Of a DNA stretch of 64,000 nucleotides, positions 34,543 through 44,800 are shown in pieces. Below the pieces are notes generated by a model. That model made no database searches, was not told where the DNA came from, and saw only the letters and a list, made by a program, of their open reading frames with translations. Made by a program: the position numbers and the translations under genes. The stretch comes from Pseudomonas helvetica (GTDB lineage: Bacteria; Pseudomonadota; Gammaproteobacteria; Pseudomonadales; Pseudomonadaceae). Within the stretch, counting starts at the first letter, position 1. Each line of letters begins with the position of its first letter. The stretch spans positions 1,708,501 to 1,772,500 of the forward strand of contig NZ_CP150917.1 in assembly GCF_039908645.1 (NCBI RefSeq), read 5' to 3'.

Positions 34543-37351
34543 GAGGTGTTCTTTCGTAAGGCGCCAGTTGGTTGTGCAAGGCCTGCAGCGTGAAAGGTTT
34601 GACCAGGCAATGGTTCATGCCAGCAGCCAGGCACAGGGCTTCTTCGCTGCGCATGGCGTTGGCGGTTGCGCCGATGATTGGCACCTTGCACCCCAGACGG
34701 CGCAGCTCTCGCGCCAGTTCATAGCCATTTTTGCGCGGCATGTTGACGTCGCTCAGAATCACGTCGAAACGGCCTCTGCGCCACATCGCCAGTGCCTCCT
34801 CGCCATTGCTCGCCAGTTCGGCCGTACACCCCAGTTCCTGCAATTGGTCATGCAGGATCAACTGGTTGATGACGTTGTCTTCAGCCACGAGGATGTGTAG
34901 ATGCAACTTTTTCAGTTGCCGTTGCGGGTTGTCATTTTCCGGTTTGATCACGGAAAGCCCTTGGGCCCGGCTGACGGCCTGATGAATGGCCTCCAGGTAG
35001 TTGATGTTGACCACCCAGCCTCCGGAACCTGCCTGGGGTTCGTTGTAGCCGTCGCCGGTGGCCATCACCAACGGCCCGGTCCATTGCGGATCGAGGCGTT
35101 CTTCGAAGCAACCGGGATGCAACTCAAGCAGCACGCTGTCTGGCGTGGCGGCACAGCGTGAAGCGCGATCAAGCTGCGGGCGGGCGCCCCACCGGCGCAA
35201 CCAGCCGCTCATGGCTTCCGTCAGTTCGCGAATCGGTGAAACCACAAACACCACTTTTGGTAGCAACGGCGTGAAACTGCTGGGTAGTGCGGGGGTTGAA
35301 GGCTGTTCCAGAGACAGATTCAGCGAGAAACTGCTGCCCAGGCCGGGTTCGCTGACCACGCGAATACTGCCGTTCATCAAGTGTGTCAGGCGTTGGCAGA
35401 TGGGCAGGCCGAGGCCGGTGCCGGCGATCACATTAGTGTGGCCGCGAGTCTGGTAGAAGGGTTCGAAAATACGCGCCTGGTCTTCCTGAGTGATGCCCTT
35501 ACCGGTGTCCGAGACTTGCCAGAACAGGTTGGCGCGCTCGCCGTCGCGGCCAATCAGACTCACGCGCAGGACGATGCGCCCGGCGTCGGTGAATTTGACG
35601 GCGTTGCTCAGCAGGTTGTAGAGAATCTGGCGGATACGCGACACGTCGCCGATGACCCGCTCCGGCAACTTCGGATCGATCACTGCGTACAGGTCGAGGC
35701 CCTTGCCATGAGCGGCGGCGGCGTAGCCCTGAAGCACCTCGTGAACCAGCTCAAACACACTGAACTCCGTAAGCTCGAGCGCCAGTTGCCCGGCCTCGAT
35801 CTTCGACACATCGAGCACATCACAGATCAATTGCAATAACGTCGCGGACGACCCTTCGATGGTGCGCAAGTAGTCGGTTTGTTGCGCGTCCAGTTCGGTC
35901 CGCGCCAGCAACTCCAGAGTGCCCAGCACGCCATACAAAGGTGTGCGGATTTCATGGCTCATGGTCGCCAGAAACAGGGTTTTCGCGTCGTTCGCGGCAT
36001 CGGCCAGTTGCCGCGCCTGATCCAGCGCATCCTCAATCTGGGTGCGCGTGCTGATGTCGCTGAAGGCGCACAGCAAGACGTCTTCGCCCTTGTAACGGGT
36101 GGGCGCGCAACTCAGGTACAGGTGACGGCCGTCGGCAGCTTCGAAATAGTCGGTGACTTGCGGGTTCATCTCGTCGAACGCCTGGTAGATCCAACGCGGA
36201 CTGAGGCGCTCACGCTCACCGCTCTGGCCCAGCCATTGCTGCGCCAAGGTGTTTTCCAACACCACCTGGCCGTTGGCGCGACGCAGAACACACAGCGCAA
36301 CCGGTGCGGTCTGGATCACATCGCTGCTGAACAGCTCGCTTTCGACCAGCGCCTGGATACGACTGATGGTCGGCGTGATAAAGCGGTATTCGAGGCGGCG
36401 AATCACAATCCATACCAGACTGATACTGAACAGGCAGAACAGCAGGGCGCCGCCAAGTCGTGGCCAGAGTGTGATGAGCACCTTGCGCAGATCGATGGAG
36501 TAGACCAACTGCCAGTCGGATGACTTCAGTTGTTTGCGCATCACCAGATTATCGGGCAGCCAGTTTTTGCCGACAAAACCAAAAAAATTCTGCATCTGCA
36601 TTTGCATCAGATTTTTGCAGATCTGGGCAGGTTGGCTGTTGCTGAACACCAGCATGCCGTCGGGATTGAACATCGTGAATTGCCCGGCGCTTTGATCATC
36701 CAGCGCGTTGGACACCTCGCGACCGTCCATCTCAAGCCCCAGCCAGCCGGAATCGAGATCCCGCGCATCCAGCCGAATGAAAATGTAGAGCTGCGAATGG
36801 CCGGACGATTGATTGGTCAGCCACAACTGGTCCATCGCGTTGGTATTGTCACTTTTCAACGCCTGCAAGCGATTGAGCATCGCCTGGGGGAAATCTCCAA
36901 CCACCGGTGTGGCGGTATAAAGCCTTTTCACTTGAAGGTCGTTTCCACTGCTGACGTACAGCAAGTTGACCTGCTTGCTGGTCAGGTACTGCCGGATCCG
37001 CTCGGTCAGCCAGATGCTCCATTGCTTGCCGCGTGTGGTACCCAGCAGCAAATGGATTTCTTCTGGCGAGACTTGCGGTTTTACCCCGTCGGGCTTGCGA
37101 ATCGCCGACAGGCTTAGACTTTCGAGCAGCGCTTCGCGGGTGGTGAAAAACGTGTGGGCTTCAGCAATCGCACTGCTCATGTGGCTGCGTCTGCGCGACA
37201 CTTCGGCGTTGAACGTCAGCAGCAGGAAACTGTAGACGCCACTGAGTATGCCAACGAGCAAAACTACGCCAAAAATACGCAACAGACGTCGTGCGGCGTT
37301 CGGTGTGGAGAGGAGGGGATTGATCTGGTGAAGGTAGTTCTTCAGTTTCAT
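34529..37351 (-). CDS. Hybrid sensor histidine kinase, second Roc-type kinase
   Basis: A 940-residue membrane kinase with helices near residues 23-48 and 297-320 around a periplasmic sensor, a PAS-like region, HisKA (SHEIRTPLYGVLGTLELL, His near 462), HATPase (NAVKFTDAGRIV) and a C-terminal receiver (LVAEDNVINQL, acceptor in LSDVNMPRKNGY). Its domain wording is close to the kinase at 30058-33276, showing a paralogous pair, but it ends after the receiver and has no Hpt domain. It may therefore borrow the Hpt of its paralogue. It overlaps the RocR-like gene by 14 bases, heading a kinase-RocR-kinase-RocA block. Confidence 0.9.
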   Translation of the reverse strand: MKLKNYLHQINPLLSTPNAARRLLRIFGVVLLVGILSGVYSFLLLTFNAEVSRRRSHMSSAIAEAHTFFTTREALLESLSLSAIRKPDGVKPQVSPEEIHLLLGTTRGKQWSIWLTERIRQYLTSKQVNLLYVSSGNDLQVKRLYTATPVVGDFPQAMLNRLQALKSDNTNAMDQLWLTNQSSGHSQLYIFIRLDARDLDSGWLGLEMDGREVSNALDDQSAGQFTMFNPDGMLVFSNSQPAQICKNLMQMQMQNFFGFVGKNWLPDNLVMRKQLKSSDWQLVYSIDLRKVLITLWPRLGGALLFCLFSISLVWIVIRRLEYRFITPTISRIQALVESELFSSDVIQTAPVALCVLRRANGQVVLENTLAQQWLGQSGERERLSPRWIYQAFDEMNPQVTDYFEAADGRHLYLSCAPTRYKGEDVLLCAFSDISTRTQIEDALDQARQLADAANDAKTLFLATMSHEIRTPLYGVLGTLELLARTELDAQQTDYLRTIEGSSATLLQLICDVLDVSKIEAGQLALELTEFSVFELVHEVLQGYAAAAHGKGLDLYAVIDPKLPERVIGDVSRIRQILYNLLSNAVKFTDAGRIVLRVSLIGRDGERANLFWQVSDTGKGITQEDQARIFEPFYQTRGHTNVIAGTGLGLPICQRLTHLMNGSIRVVSEPGLGSSFSLNLSLEQPSTPALPSSFTPLLPKVVFVVSPIRELTEAMSGWLRRWGARPQLDRASRCAATPDSVLLELHPGCFEERLDPQWTGPLVMATGDGYNEPQAGSGGWVVNINYLEAIHQAVSRAQGLSVIKPENDNPQRQLKKLHLHILVAEDNVINQLILHDQLQELGCTAELASNGEEALAMWRRGRFDVILSDVNMPRKNGYELARELRRLGCKVPIIGATANAMRSEEALCLAAGMNHCLVKPFTLQALHNQLAPYERTPHETT

Positions 37352-37760
37352 CTGGCTACCCTAGCGAGGGTGGGCCTGCGTGCGAATCAGACGATTCTTA
37401 AAGTGGCGATCGAGTGTTATACATGCCTCAATAGCTAAGTTGATACTGGGATTGGCTGTTCCAAATTCGATCTCAAGTTCTTTTCAATAGAGCCGAGAAT
37501 CTGCTTTTTACCGAGGAGACCTGTCTGTGATTCGAGAAGCTACTCGTATTACATCAAGCGCCGACTTTAAGCTGTTGCCGCAATACTCAGTTTGGTTCCT
37601 GAGATGTTCTGGCACATTTCGGCCAAGCAACAGATGGACGCGCTGATGCGTCTACCCGATCGTTGCCTTGCTTTCGTCCACATCCCTAAAAGCTCTGTGT
37701 TTGCCAGATTTAATCGCCTTAATCATCTCAACGAGACCTGCGCCTGTTGGAAGGTGGTGC
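37352..37760. other. Intergenic region with no supported gene
   Basis: About 410 bases between the second kinase (transcribed leftward) and the adhesin-like fragment. It is AT-richer than its surroundings and probably includes the kinase promoter near 37380-37450. Minus-strand sequence from 37790 down to a TAG at 37652 is the -1 frame continuation of the adhesin-like gene beyond its G tract. A 39-codon GTG-started frame at 37528 has a GAGGAG site, but its product is not recognisable and it is not called. Confidence 0.5.
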
Positions 37761-38186
37761 TTAGCTGGATAATTGACCGTTACAGGTGAAGGGGGGGGGC
37801 GTCTTTTCCGGGACATTCGGATTAGGTGCTTTTATACGGAATGACCGCCCGGTTTTGCCCAGGGGGTCAGTATTGCCGGAAGGTACGCCGAGCGCAGGCG
37901 TCATGACCATTCCGTAGTGAAACGACGCTGTGCAGGTAAAGAAAAGTTCTTCATGTTGAAGGCTCTCCTCGTAAATGACTGTGTTTATGGGGCATCTTGG
38001 GGGGATTGCCAAGCTGTCAGCGGTCAAACTGGTCCCGCAATTCAGGGGAGTAGAAGTATTATTAGAACCGCTGGTATTGAGGAACTTGCAATTGGCAGCC
38101 ATTGCACCGGGGCCGTAGGCAAACGCCATTACGCAAGCGATGTTCAGAACAGTGCGCAATCGATTCTGTTTGTTTGAAATATCCAT
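37761..38186 (-). pseudogene. Fimbrial adhesin-like secreted protein, probably truncated at a G9 tract
   Basis: A 141-codon frame with a Sec signal (VLNIACVMAFAYGPGAMA, cleavage before ANCKFLN), then a Cys-rich domain (NCGTSL, PRCPIN, FFTCTASFHYG) like the N-terminal domain of a pilus tip adhesin. The frame ends shortly after a run of nine C on its coding strand (plus-strand G9 at 37791-37799). No pilin domain follows, so it looks truncated. One base fewer in the tract would extend the frame by 45 codons to 37652; one more would stop it after three. The start is uncertain: no ribosome site precedes this ATG, and a GTG lies 12 codons upstream. Adhesin identity is tentative. Confidence 0.6.
37791..37799. 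repeat. G9 tract inside the adhesin-like reading frame
   Basis: Nine G on the plus strand encode Pro-Pro-Pro on the minus strand, 11 codons (including the stop) from the 3' end of the adhesin-like frame. A slippage-prone tract in a surface-protein gene is a typical contingency-locus arrangement. Confidence 0.75.
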
Positions 38187-38440
38187 GTTGCTAGCAATGC
38201 GTAGTGATAAAGAAACTAACACCTTAGCGTCCGTGAAAGTCTGTGAACATCAGGCGTTTCTTAGTTTGTCAGCGGCAGCCTGCTGGCGGATGCGCCGGTC
38301 AGTACCGCATGCATTGGCAATCGATGCGCCCTGAGACGCCGTTGGCAGCTTCAAGAAATAAACATCAGACATTTCCTAAAAACCTCAAGAACCCAGCCAG
38401 ACTTGTCGATGCAGTCCTTACAACCCTAAGGAGCATCAAC

Positions 38441-38821
38441 ATGAACGGTAAGCGTTTGTCGGTCGGTATCAGCCTGTTCTTCGCGCTGAGCGGTGCATGC
38501 CTGGCGGCCACCCCGGTGGCTCAGGGTGTCATCCAGTTCCACGGCAGTATTGTCGAGTCAGGTTGTAGCTCCCACATGGGGGCGAGTTCGACGTTTGAGT
38601 TCAACGGTTGTCCGACCAGGGTGGATGGCAGCTCGGTCAGTGTGCGCAGCGTCGAGCCGGTTCGCTCGGTCAGTGCGCTCGATCATTCCCGCGTGGGCGT
38701 GAAGCTGGTCACAGAGGGGAGCAAGGATGGCCGTTACTACGATCAGCAATACGCCTTGGTCGACGCGGCCGGTAAACCGGTGAACTCGGGCGCTTATCTG
38801 ATTACGCTGACGTCGCCTTGA
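38441..38821 (+). CDS. Type 1-like fimbrial subunit (short)
   Basis: A 126-residue secreted protein with a signal peptide (RLSVGISLFFALSGACLA), then FHGSIVESGCSSH and FEFNGCPTR, the cysteine pair of chaperone-usher pilins. A C-terminal beta-strand pattern follows (GVKLVTEGSKDGRYYDQQYALVD...NSGAYLITLTSP). Pilins are usually longer (about 150-180 residues), so it may be a minor or reduced subunit. An AAGGAG site lies about 10 bases before the ATG. It is the only fimbrial gene of this locus that looks intact. No chaperone gene accompanies it. Confidence 0.72.
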   Translation: MNGKRLSVGISLFFALSGACLAATPVAQGVIQFHGSIVESGCSSHMGASSTFEFNGCPTRVDGSSVSVRSVEPVRSVSALDHSRVGVKLVTEGSKDGRYYDQQYALVDAAGKPVNSGAYLITLTSP

Positions 38822-38843
38822 GGTGAAGTGCAAGCAATCCCAA

Positions 38844-38870
38844 GCGGCGCATAGTGTGTCGATGCGCCGC
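38844..38870. terminator. Possible bidirectional terminator hairpin
   Basis: GCGGCGCAT and ATGCGCCGC form a perfect 9-base stem with a 9-base loop between the convergent pilin-like and EamA genes. There is no clean T run on either side, so termination strength is doubtful. Confidence 0.45.
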
Positions 38871-38880
38871 TCCCGATGGG

Positions 38881-39789
38881 TTATTGCTCTACCAGTTCAG
38901 GTACCTTCACCGCCGCAGGTTTCAACACCAGCCACAACGCCCCTGCAATCAACAGCCCGCCATACAGATGCGCCATCGACAGCGGTTCATCGAGAAACAA
39001 TGCGCCCCACAACACGCCGAACGGCGGGATCATGAAGGTCACGGTCATTGATTTGACCGGGCCGATGGAACTGAGCAGGCGGAAATACAGGATGTAGGCA
39101 AATGCCGTGCAGCCCAGGCCCAAGCCCAGCAGCGACAACCAGACGTTCCAGCCACCCCAGCTAACGGGCGGCTGAGTGATGACGCTGTAGCCGAACAACG
39201 GCAGCACGAACAGCGTTGCCCCGAGCATGCTGCCCAATGCCGCGAGACGGCTGTCGAGGCCGCCTTGATGATCGAGCCAGCGTCGTGCCAGGAACCCGGC
39301 GAAACCGTAGCAGGTGGTTGCCAGCAGGCAGGCGAGGGCGCCCATCAGCAATTGCATGTCGAAGGCCACGGGACCTGCGCGGGTCAGGATGGCGACGCCA
39401 AACAAGCCGAGGGCCACCCCGGCAATCTTCGAGAGGGTGAGTCTTTCGCTGAAGAACAGGCCACCGATCAGCACGCCCATCAGCGGGGTGGTGGCGTTGA
39501 AAATTGCCGAGTAGCCGGCCGGCAGCACTTGAGCGGCCACCGAGTACAGGGTCGCTGGAAGACCGGAGTTGATCATCCCGAGCAGCAGCACGGTTTTGAA
39601 CTTGCCACGGAAATCCCAGCTGATCCGCATCAGCGCCAGAATCACCAGCAACCCGGTGGCGGCGATCGATACGCGGAAAAAAGCAGTGGGGATTGTGCCA
39701 ATCACTGGGGCGATGATGCGCATGAACAGAAAGCTCGCCCCCCAAATCGCAGCAAGTGACAACATACGCAGAATATCGACGGGGTTCAC
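38881..39789 (-). CDS. EamA/DMT-family transporter
   Basis: A 302-residue, 10-helix drug/metabolite transporter with two EamA repeats. It opens LAAIWGASFLFMRIIAPVIG, the standard first-helix W-G-x-x-F signature, and the second repeat contains LSLLGLGLGCTAFAYILYFRLL. It starts at a GTG preceded by AAGGAAGG. Export of amino acids or metabolites is expected from the family; the substrate is unknown. It diverges from aceK across 129 bases. Confidence 0.88.
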   Translation of the reverse strand: MNPVDILRMLSLAAIWGASFLFMRIIAPVIGTIPTAFFRVSIAATGLLVILALMRISWDFRGKFKTVLLLGMINSGLPATLYSVAAQVLPAGYSAIFNATTPLMGVLIGGLFFSERLTLSKIAGVALGLFGVAILTRAGPVAFDMQLLMGALACLLATTCYGFAGFLARRWLDHQGGLDSRLAALGSMLGATLFVLPLFGYSVITQPPVSWGGWNVWLSLLGLGLGCTAFAYILYFRLLSSIGPVKSMTVTFMIPPFGVLWGALFLDEPLSMAHLYGGLLIAGALWLVLKPAAVKVPELVEQ

Positions 39790-39918
39790 AGCTCGTTCCT
39801 TCCTTTATCAGGGCGCAAGTGTCGCTGCCTCAGGGTGCCAAGGCAATGGTTGCGTTGCGTAACAATTGACCTCTAAGCTCAGCCCCAACGACAAGAACCA
39901 TCCCGCAGAGGTCTTCAC

Positions 39919-41640
39919 ATGCCGCAGCCATGGCCCGCCGCCGATATCGCCCAGATGATCCTCGACGGCTTCGACGATTACCGCGAGCATTTCCGCCAGA
40001 TCACTGACGGTGCCCGGGCGCGCTTCGAACAGGCGCAGTGGCAGGAAACGCAGATCGCGTCAGCGGCGCGGATCAACCTCTACGAAGCCAAGGTCAGCGA
40101 AGTGGTGGGGCGCCTGCATGCCGCCTTCGAGGCGGAGGTGCTAATGGATGTCGGCTGCTGGCCGCTGGTTAAAAGCGCCTACATCAACCTGATTGACCTG
40201 CGTTTCGACGATGAATTGTCCGAGACCTGGTACAACTCGATTTTCTGCGGGCTGTTCAGTCATGACCTGATCAGCGATGGCTGCATGTTCATCCACACCA
40301 CCCGGCCCAGCTTGCACCGGGCCCGGGCCGCGCAGACCCGGATCTATAAACCGCATGGGCAGTTGTCCGGCATGCTCGCGAGTATTTTTGCCGATTACCG
40401 CTTCAGCGAAGACTACGCTGACCTCGACCGCGACCTGCGCCGACTCGAAGCGCAACTGCGCGAGAATCTGCCGGATTGGGTCTGCAAGGACCCGGATCTG
40501 AGCGTCGAGCTGTTTTCCTCGGTGCTCTACCGCAACAAGGGCGCCTACCTGGTAGGGCGCATCTATACCGCGGACGAGCAATGGCCACTGGTGATTCCGT
40601 TTCTGCACCGCGAAGGCCGGGGGATTCAGATCGACGCGTTGATCACCGATGAAGCCGAAGTGTCGATCATCTTTTCGTTCACCCGCTCGTACTTCATGGT
40701 CGATGTGCCGGTGCCGGCGGAGTTCATCGGTTTTCTCAAACGCATCCTGCCGGGCAAGCACATCGCCGAGCTGTACACCTCGATCGGTTTCTACAAACAC
40801 GGCAAGTCGGAGTTCTACCGGGCGTTGATCAACCACCTGGCCAACACCGACGACCAGTTCATCATGGCCCCGGGCGTGCGCGGCATGGTCATGAGCGTGT
40901 TTACCCTGCCGGGGTTCAACACGGTGTTCAAAATCATCAAGGACCGTTTCTCGCCGTCGAAAAACGTCGACCGCGCGACGGTGATCGAGAAGTATCGTCT
41001 GGTGAAAAGCGTCGACCGGGTCGGGCGCATGGCCGATACCCAGGAGTTTGCCGACTTCCGTTTTCCGTTGAGCAAGTTTGACCCGGCGTGCCTGGCCGAG
41101 CTGCTGGAAGTCGCCGCGTCGACAGTCCAGGTGGAAGGCGACACGGTGTTGATCCGCCATTGCTGGACCGAGCGGCGCATGACCCCGTTGAACCTCTACC
41201 TGGAAAACGCCAACGACGCGCAGGTGCGCGAAGCGCTGGAAGACTACGGCCTGGCGATCAAGCAACTGGCGGCGGCGAACATTTTTCCCGGCGACATGCT
41301 ACTGAAAAACTTTGGCGTCACCCGACACGGGCGCGTGGTGTTTTATGACTACGACGAGATCTGCTTTCTCACCGAAGCCAACTTCCGCCATATCCCGCAA
41401 CCGCGCACACCGGAAGACGAAATGGCCTCCGAGCCGTGGTATTCGATCGGGCCGCTGGACGTGTTCCCCGAAGAATTCCCACCGTTCCTGTTCGCCGACT
41501 CTGCGCAGCGCCGGTTGTTCGATCAACTGCATGGCGAGTTGTACAACGCCGATTACTGGAAAGGCCTGCAAGCAGCGATTCGCGCTGGCAAGGTGATCGA
41601 TGTGTTCCCGTATCGGCGCAAAGGCCTCGATAACGAGTAG
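39919..41640 (+). CDS. aceK: Isocitrate dehydrogenase kinase/phosphatase
   Basis: A 573-residue cytoplasmic bifunctional enzyme that phosphorylates and dephosphorylates isocitrate dehydrogenase to steer carbon into the glyoxylate shunt. Recognisable family blocks are the N-terminal [35 protein letters not shown], the ATP-site loop [41 protein letters not shown], and the C-terminal PEEFPPFL. Length fits AceK. It stands alone rather than beside aceBA, as in other pseudomonads. Confidence 0.95.
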   Translation: MPQPWPAADIAQMILDGFDDYREHFRQITDGARARFEQAQWQETQIASAARINLYEAKVSEVVGRLHAAFEAEVLMDVGCWPLVKSAYINLIDLRFDDELSETWYNSIFCGLFSHDLISDGCMFIHTTRPSLHRARAAQTRIYKPHGQLSGMLASIFADYRFSEDYADLDRDLRRLEAQLRENLPDWVCKDPDLSVELFSSVLYRNKGAYLVGRIYTADEQWPLVIPFLHREGRGIQIDALITDEAEVSIIFSFTRSYFMVDVPVPAEFIGFLKRILPGKHIAELYTSIGFYKHGKSEFYRALINHLANTDDQFIMAPGVRGMVMSVFTLPGFNTVFKIIKDRFSPSKNVDRATVIEKYRLVKSVDRVGRMADTQEFADFRFPLSKFDPACLAELLEVAASTVQVEGDTVLIRHCWTERRMTPLNLYLENANDAQVREALEDYGLAIKQLAAANIFPGDMLLKNFGVTRHGRVVFYDYDEICFLTEANFRHIPQPRTPEDEMASEPWYSIGPLDVFPEEFPPFLFADSAQRRLFDQLHGELYNADYWKGLQAAIRAGKVIDVFPYRRKGLDNE

Positions 41641-41658
41641 CCCTCCCGAGTGAACACC

Positions 41659-41750
41659 TTGTGGCGAGGGAGCTTGCTCCCGCTGGACTGCGCAGCAGTC
41701 CCTTTTGGGGCCGCTTCGCAACCCAGCGGGAGCAAGCTCCCTCGCCACAA
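41659..41750. repeat. REPIN (GTGGCGAGG class)
   Basis: TTGTGGCGAGGGAGCTTGCT near 41659 and its complement AGCAAGCTCCCTCGCCACAA ending at 41750 form a long inverted repeat (with CCGCTGG/CCAGCGG extension) around about 36 bases. It lies between aceK and hrpA. Confidence 0.88.
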
Positions 41751-41830
41751 AAGCAGGTTGGATTCGTCGCTATGGACTCAAATCTGCGACAATCGCCCCC
41801 CTGCGCCACTAGACGACTTTTGCGTACCTG

Positions 41831-44800
41831 ATGACTGACGAATCGCCTTCAATCGACAAACTGCTGAAAAACCTCGACCACGCCATGCTTGCCGACCGCC
41901 ACCGGCTGCGGCGGCAGTTGCTCGAGCTGCGCAAGAAACCCGACGAGGCCAAGCTGGCCCTGTGGGTGACGCGCATGCAAGCGTCCTGCGACCAGGTGCT
42001 GGCGCGACGTGCCAGCCTGCCGCTGATTCGTTACGACGACAGCCTGCCGATCGCCGCCAAGCGCGACGAAATCAAGGAAGCGCTGCTCAAGCATCAGGTG
42101 CTGATCATCGCCGGCGAAACCGGCTCGGGTAAAACCACCCAGTTGCCGAAGATCTGCCTGGAAATCGGTCGCGGCCAGCACGGTCTGATCGGCCACACCC
42201 AGCCGCGTCGAATTGCTGCGCGCAGCGTCGCGAGCCGGGTGGCCGAAGAGCTGGCAACACCGCTCGGTGCCTTGGTCGGCTATCAGGTGCGGTTCGAGGA
42301 TCAGAGCGATGCCAACACCCTGATCAAACTGATGACCGACGGCATCCTGCTGGCGGAAACCCAGAACGACCGCTACCTCGAACGCTACGACACGATCATC
42401 GTCGACGAAGCCCACGAACGCAGCCTGAACATCGACTTCCTGCTCGGTTACCTGAAAACCCTGCTGCCGCGCCGCCCGGACCTGAAAGTCATCATCACCT
42501 CGGCGACCATCGATCTCGAGCGCTTCTCCAAGCACTTCGACGATGCGCCGATTGTCGAAGTCTCGGGCCGCACCTTCCCGGTGGACACCTGGTATCGGCC
42601 GTTGACGCTGGAGCAGGACGAAGAGGGCAACCGGGTCGAAGACGACCTGACCGTGGATCAGGCGATCCTCGCCACCCTCGATGAAATTGCCGCATACGAA
42701 CGCAGCGAGCGCCGCAGTCCCGGTGACGTGCTGGTGTTCCTGCCCGGCGAGCGCGAGATTCGTGACGCCGCGGACATGCTGCGCAAGGCCCAGCTCAAGC
42801 ACACCGAAATTCTGCCGTTGTACGCACGGCTGTCGCCGGCCGAGCAGCAGCGGATTTTCCAGTCCCATCCGGGCCGTCGCGTGGTGCTGGCGACCAACGT
42901 CGCGGAAACCTCGCTGACCGTGCCGGGCATTCGTTACGTGATCGACAGCGGTACCGCGCGCATCAGCCGCTACAGCTACCGGGCCAAGGTCCAGCGCTTG
43001 CCGATCGAGGCGATTTCCCAGGCCAGCGCCAACCAGCGTAAAGGCCGTTGCGGACGGGTCGAGCCGGGCATTTGCATCCGTCTGTACAGCGAAGAAGATT
43101 TCATCGGGCGGCCGGAATTTACCGATCCTGAGATTCTTCGCACCAACCTGGCGGCGGTGATTTTGCAGATGCTCCATCTGCGCCTCGGTGAAATCACCGA
43201 TTTCCCGTTTATCGAGCCGCCGGATGGCAAGGCCATCAGCGACGGTTTCAACCTGCTGCAAGAACTCTCGGCAGTCGACCGCAACAGCCAACTGACGCCG
43301 CTCGGCCGGCAACTGGCGCGGTTGCCGGTGGACCCGCGCATGGGCCGGATGTTGCTCGAAGCGGCAAAACTCGGCAGCTTGCAGGAAGTGCTGATCGTTG
43401 CCAGTGCGATGTCGATCCAGGACCCGCGCGAGCGTCCGCCGGAGCGTCAGCAAGCCGCCGATCAGGCCCACGCACAATGGAAAGACGTGGACTCGGATTT
43501 CGCCGGGCTGGTCAATCTGTGGCGTGGCTTTGAAGAGCAACGCCAGGCCCTGACCGCCAGCCCGCTGCGCAATTGGTGCCGCAAGAATTTCCTGAACTAC
43601 CTGCGCCTGCGCGAGTGGCGCGACTCCCATCGTCAGTTGAGCCTGATCTGCCGCGACATGCAGTTGAGCCTGAACAAAGAGCCAGCGGACTACCCGAAAC
43701 TGCACAAAGCGGTGTTGTCTGGTTTGCTCAGCCAGATCGGCCAGAAAACCGAAGACGGCGATTACCTCGGTGCACGTCAGCGGCGCTTCTGGATTCACCC
43801 GTCGTCGGGGCTGGGCAAGAAACGTCCGCAATGGCTGATGACTGCCGAACTGGTGGAAACCACCAAGCTTTATGCGCGCATGGTGGCGAAGATCGAGCCG
43901 GACTGGATCGAGCCGCTGGCCGGGCACCTGATCAAGAAGAACCACTTCGAACCGCATTGGGAGAAGAAGCGCGGACAGGTCGTGGCCTACGAGCAAATCA
44001 CCCTGTTCGGGTTGATCGTGGTCGGTCGCCGGCCCGTGCATTACGGGCCGATCGATCCTGTCACCTCGCGTGAACTGTTTATCCGCGAAGCGCTGGTGCG
44101 GGGCGAGATTCAGTCGAAAGCCAAGTGTCTGTCTGCCAATGAGCAATTGTTGGAACAGCTCGACGAACTGGAGGCCAAGGCCCGTCGTCGCGACATTCTG
44201 GCAGACGAGGAAACCCTGTTTGCCTTCTACGACGCGCGCTTGCCGGCAGAGATCCATCAGACCGCGACCTTCGACAGCTGGTATCGGATCAACAGCCAGA
44301 AAGACCCGCAATTGCTGATCATGCGCGAAGAAGACGTGCTGGCTCGCGAAGCCAGCGAAGTCACCGCCGCGCATTACCCGGACACCCTGCGCCTGGGTGA
44401 TCTGACGTTGCCGTTGAGTTACCACTTCGAGCCTAACCATCCCCGCGACGGTGTGACCTTGCGCGTACCGGCACCACTGTTGCCGGCATTGCCGCCGGAA
44501 CGCCTGGAATGGCTGGTGCCGGGGGTGATCGAAGCCAAGTGCATCGCCCTGGTGCGTAACTTGCCCAAGGCCCTGCGCAAGAACTTTGTGCCGGTGCCGG
44601 ACTTTGTCAAAGCGGCGTTGCAGCGAGTCACTTTCGCCGAGGGCTCGTTGCCGCATGCGCTGGGTCGTGAACTGTTGCGCATGACCGGTGCACGGGTCAG
44701 TGATGAGGCCTGGACGGAAGCGGCGCAGCAGGTTGAAAGTCATCTGCGGATGAACCTGGAAATCGTCGATGGCCAGGGCAAGTTCCTCGGCGAAGGCCGT

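Noticed and set aside
37592..37789. A 65-codon plus-strand frame next to the adhesin-like fragment
   Set aside because: No ribosome site and no recognisable product; the minus strand is the likelier ancestral coding strand here.
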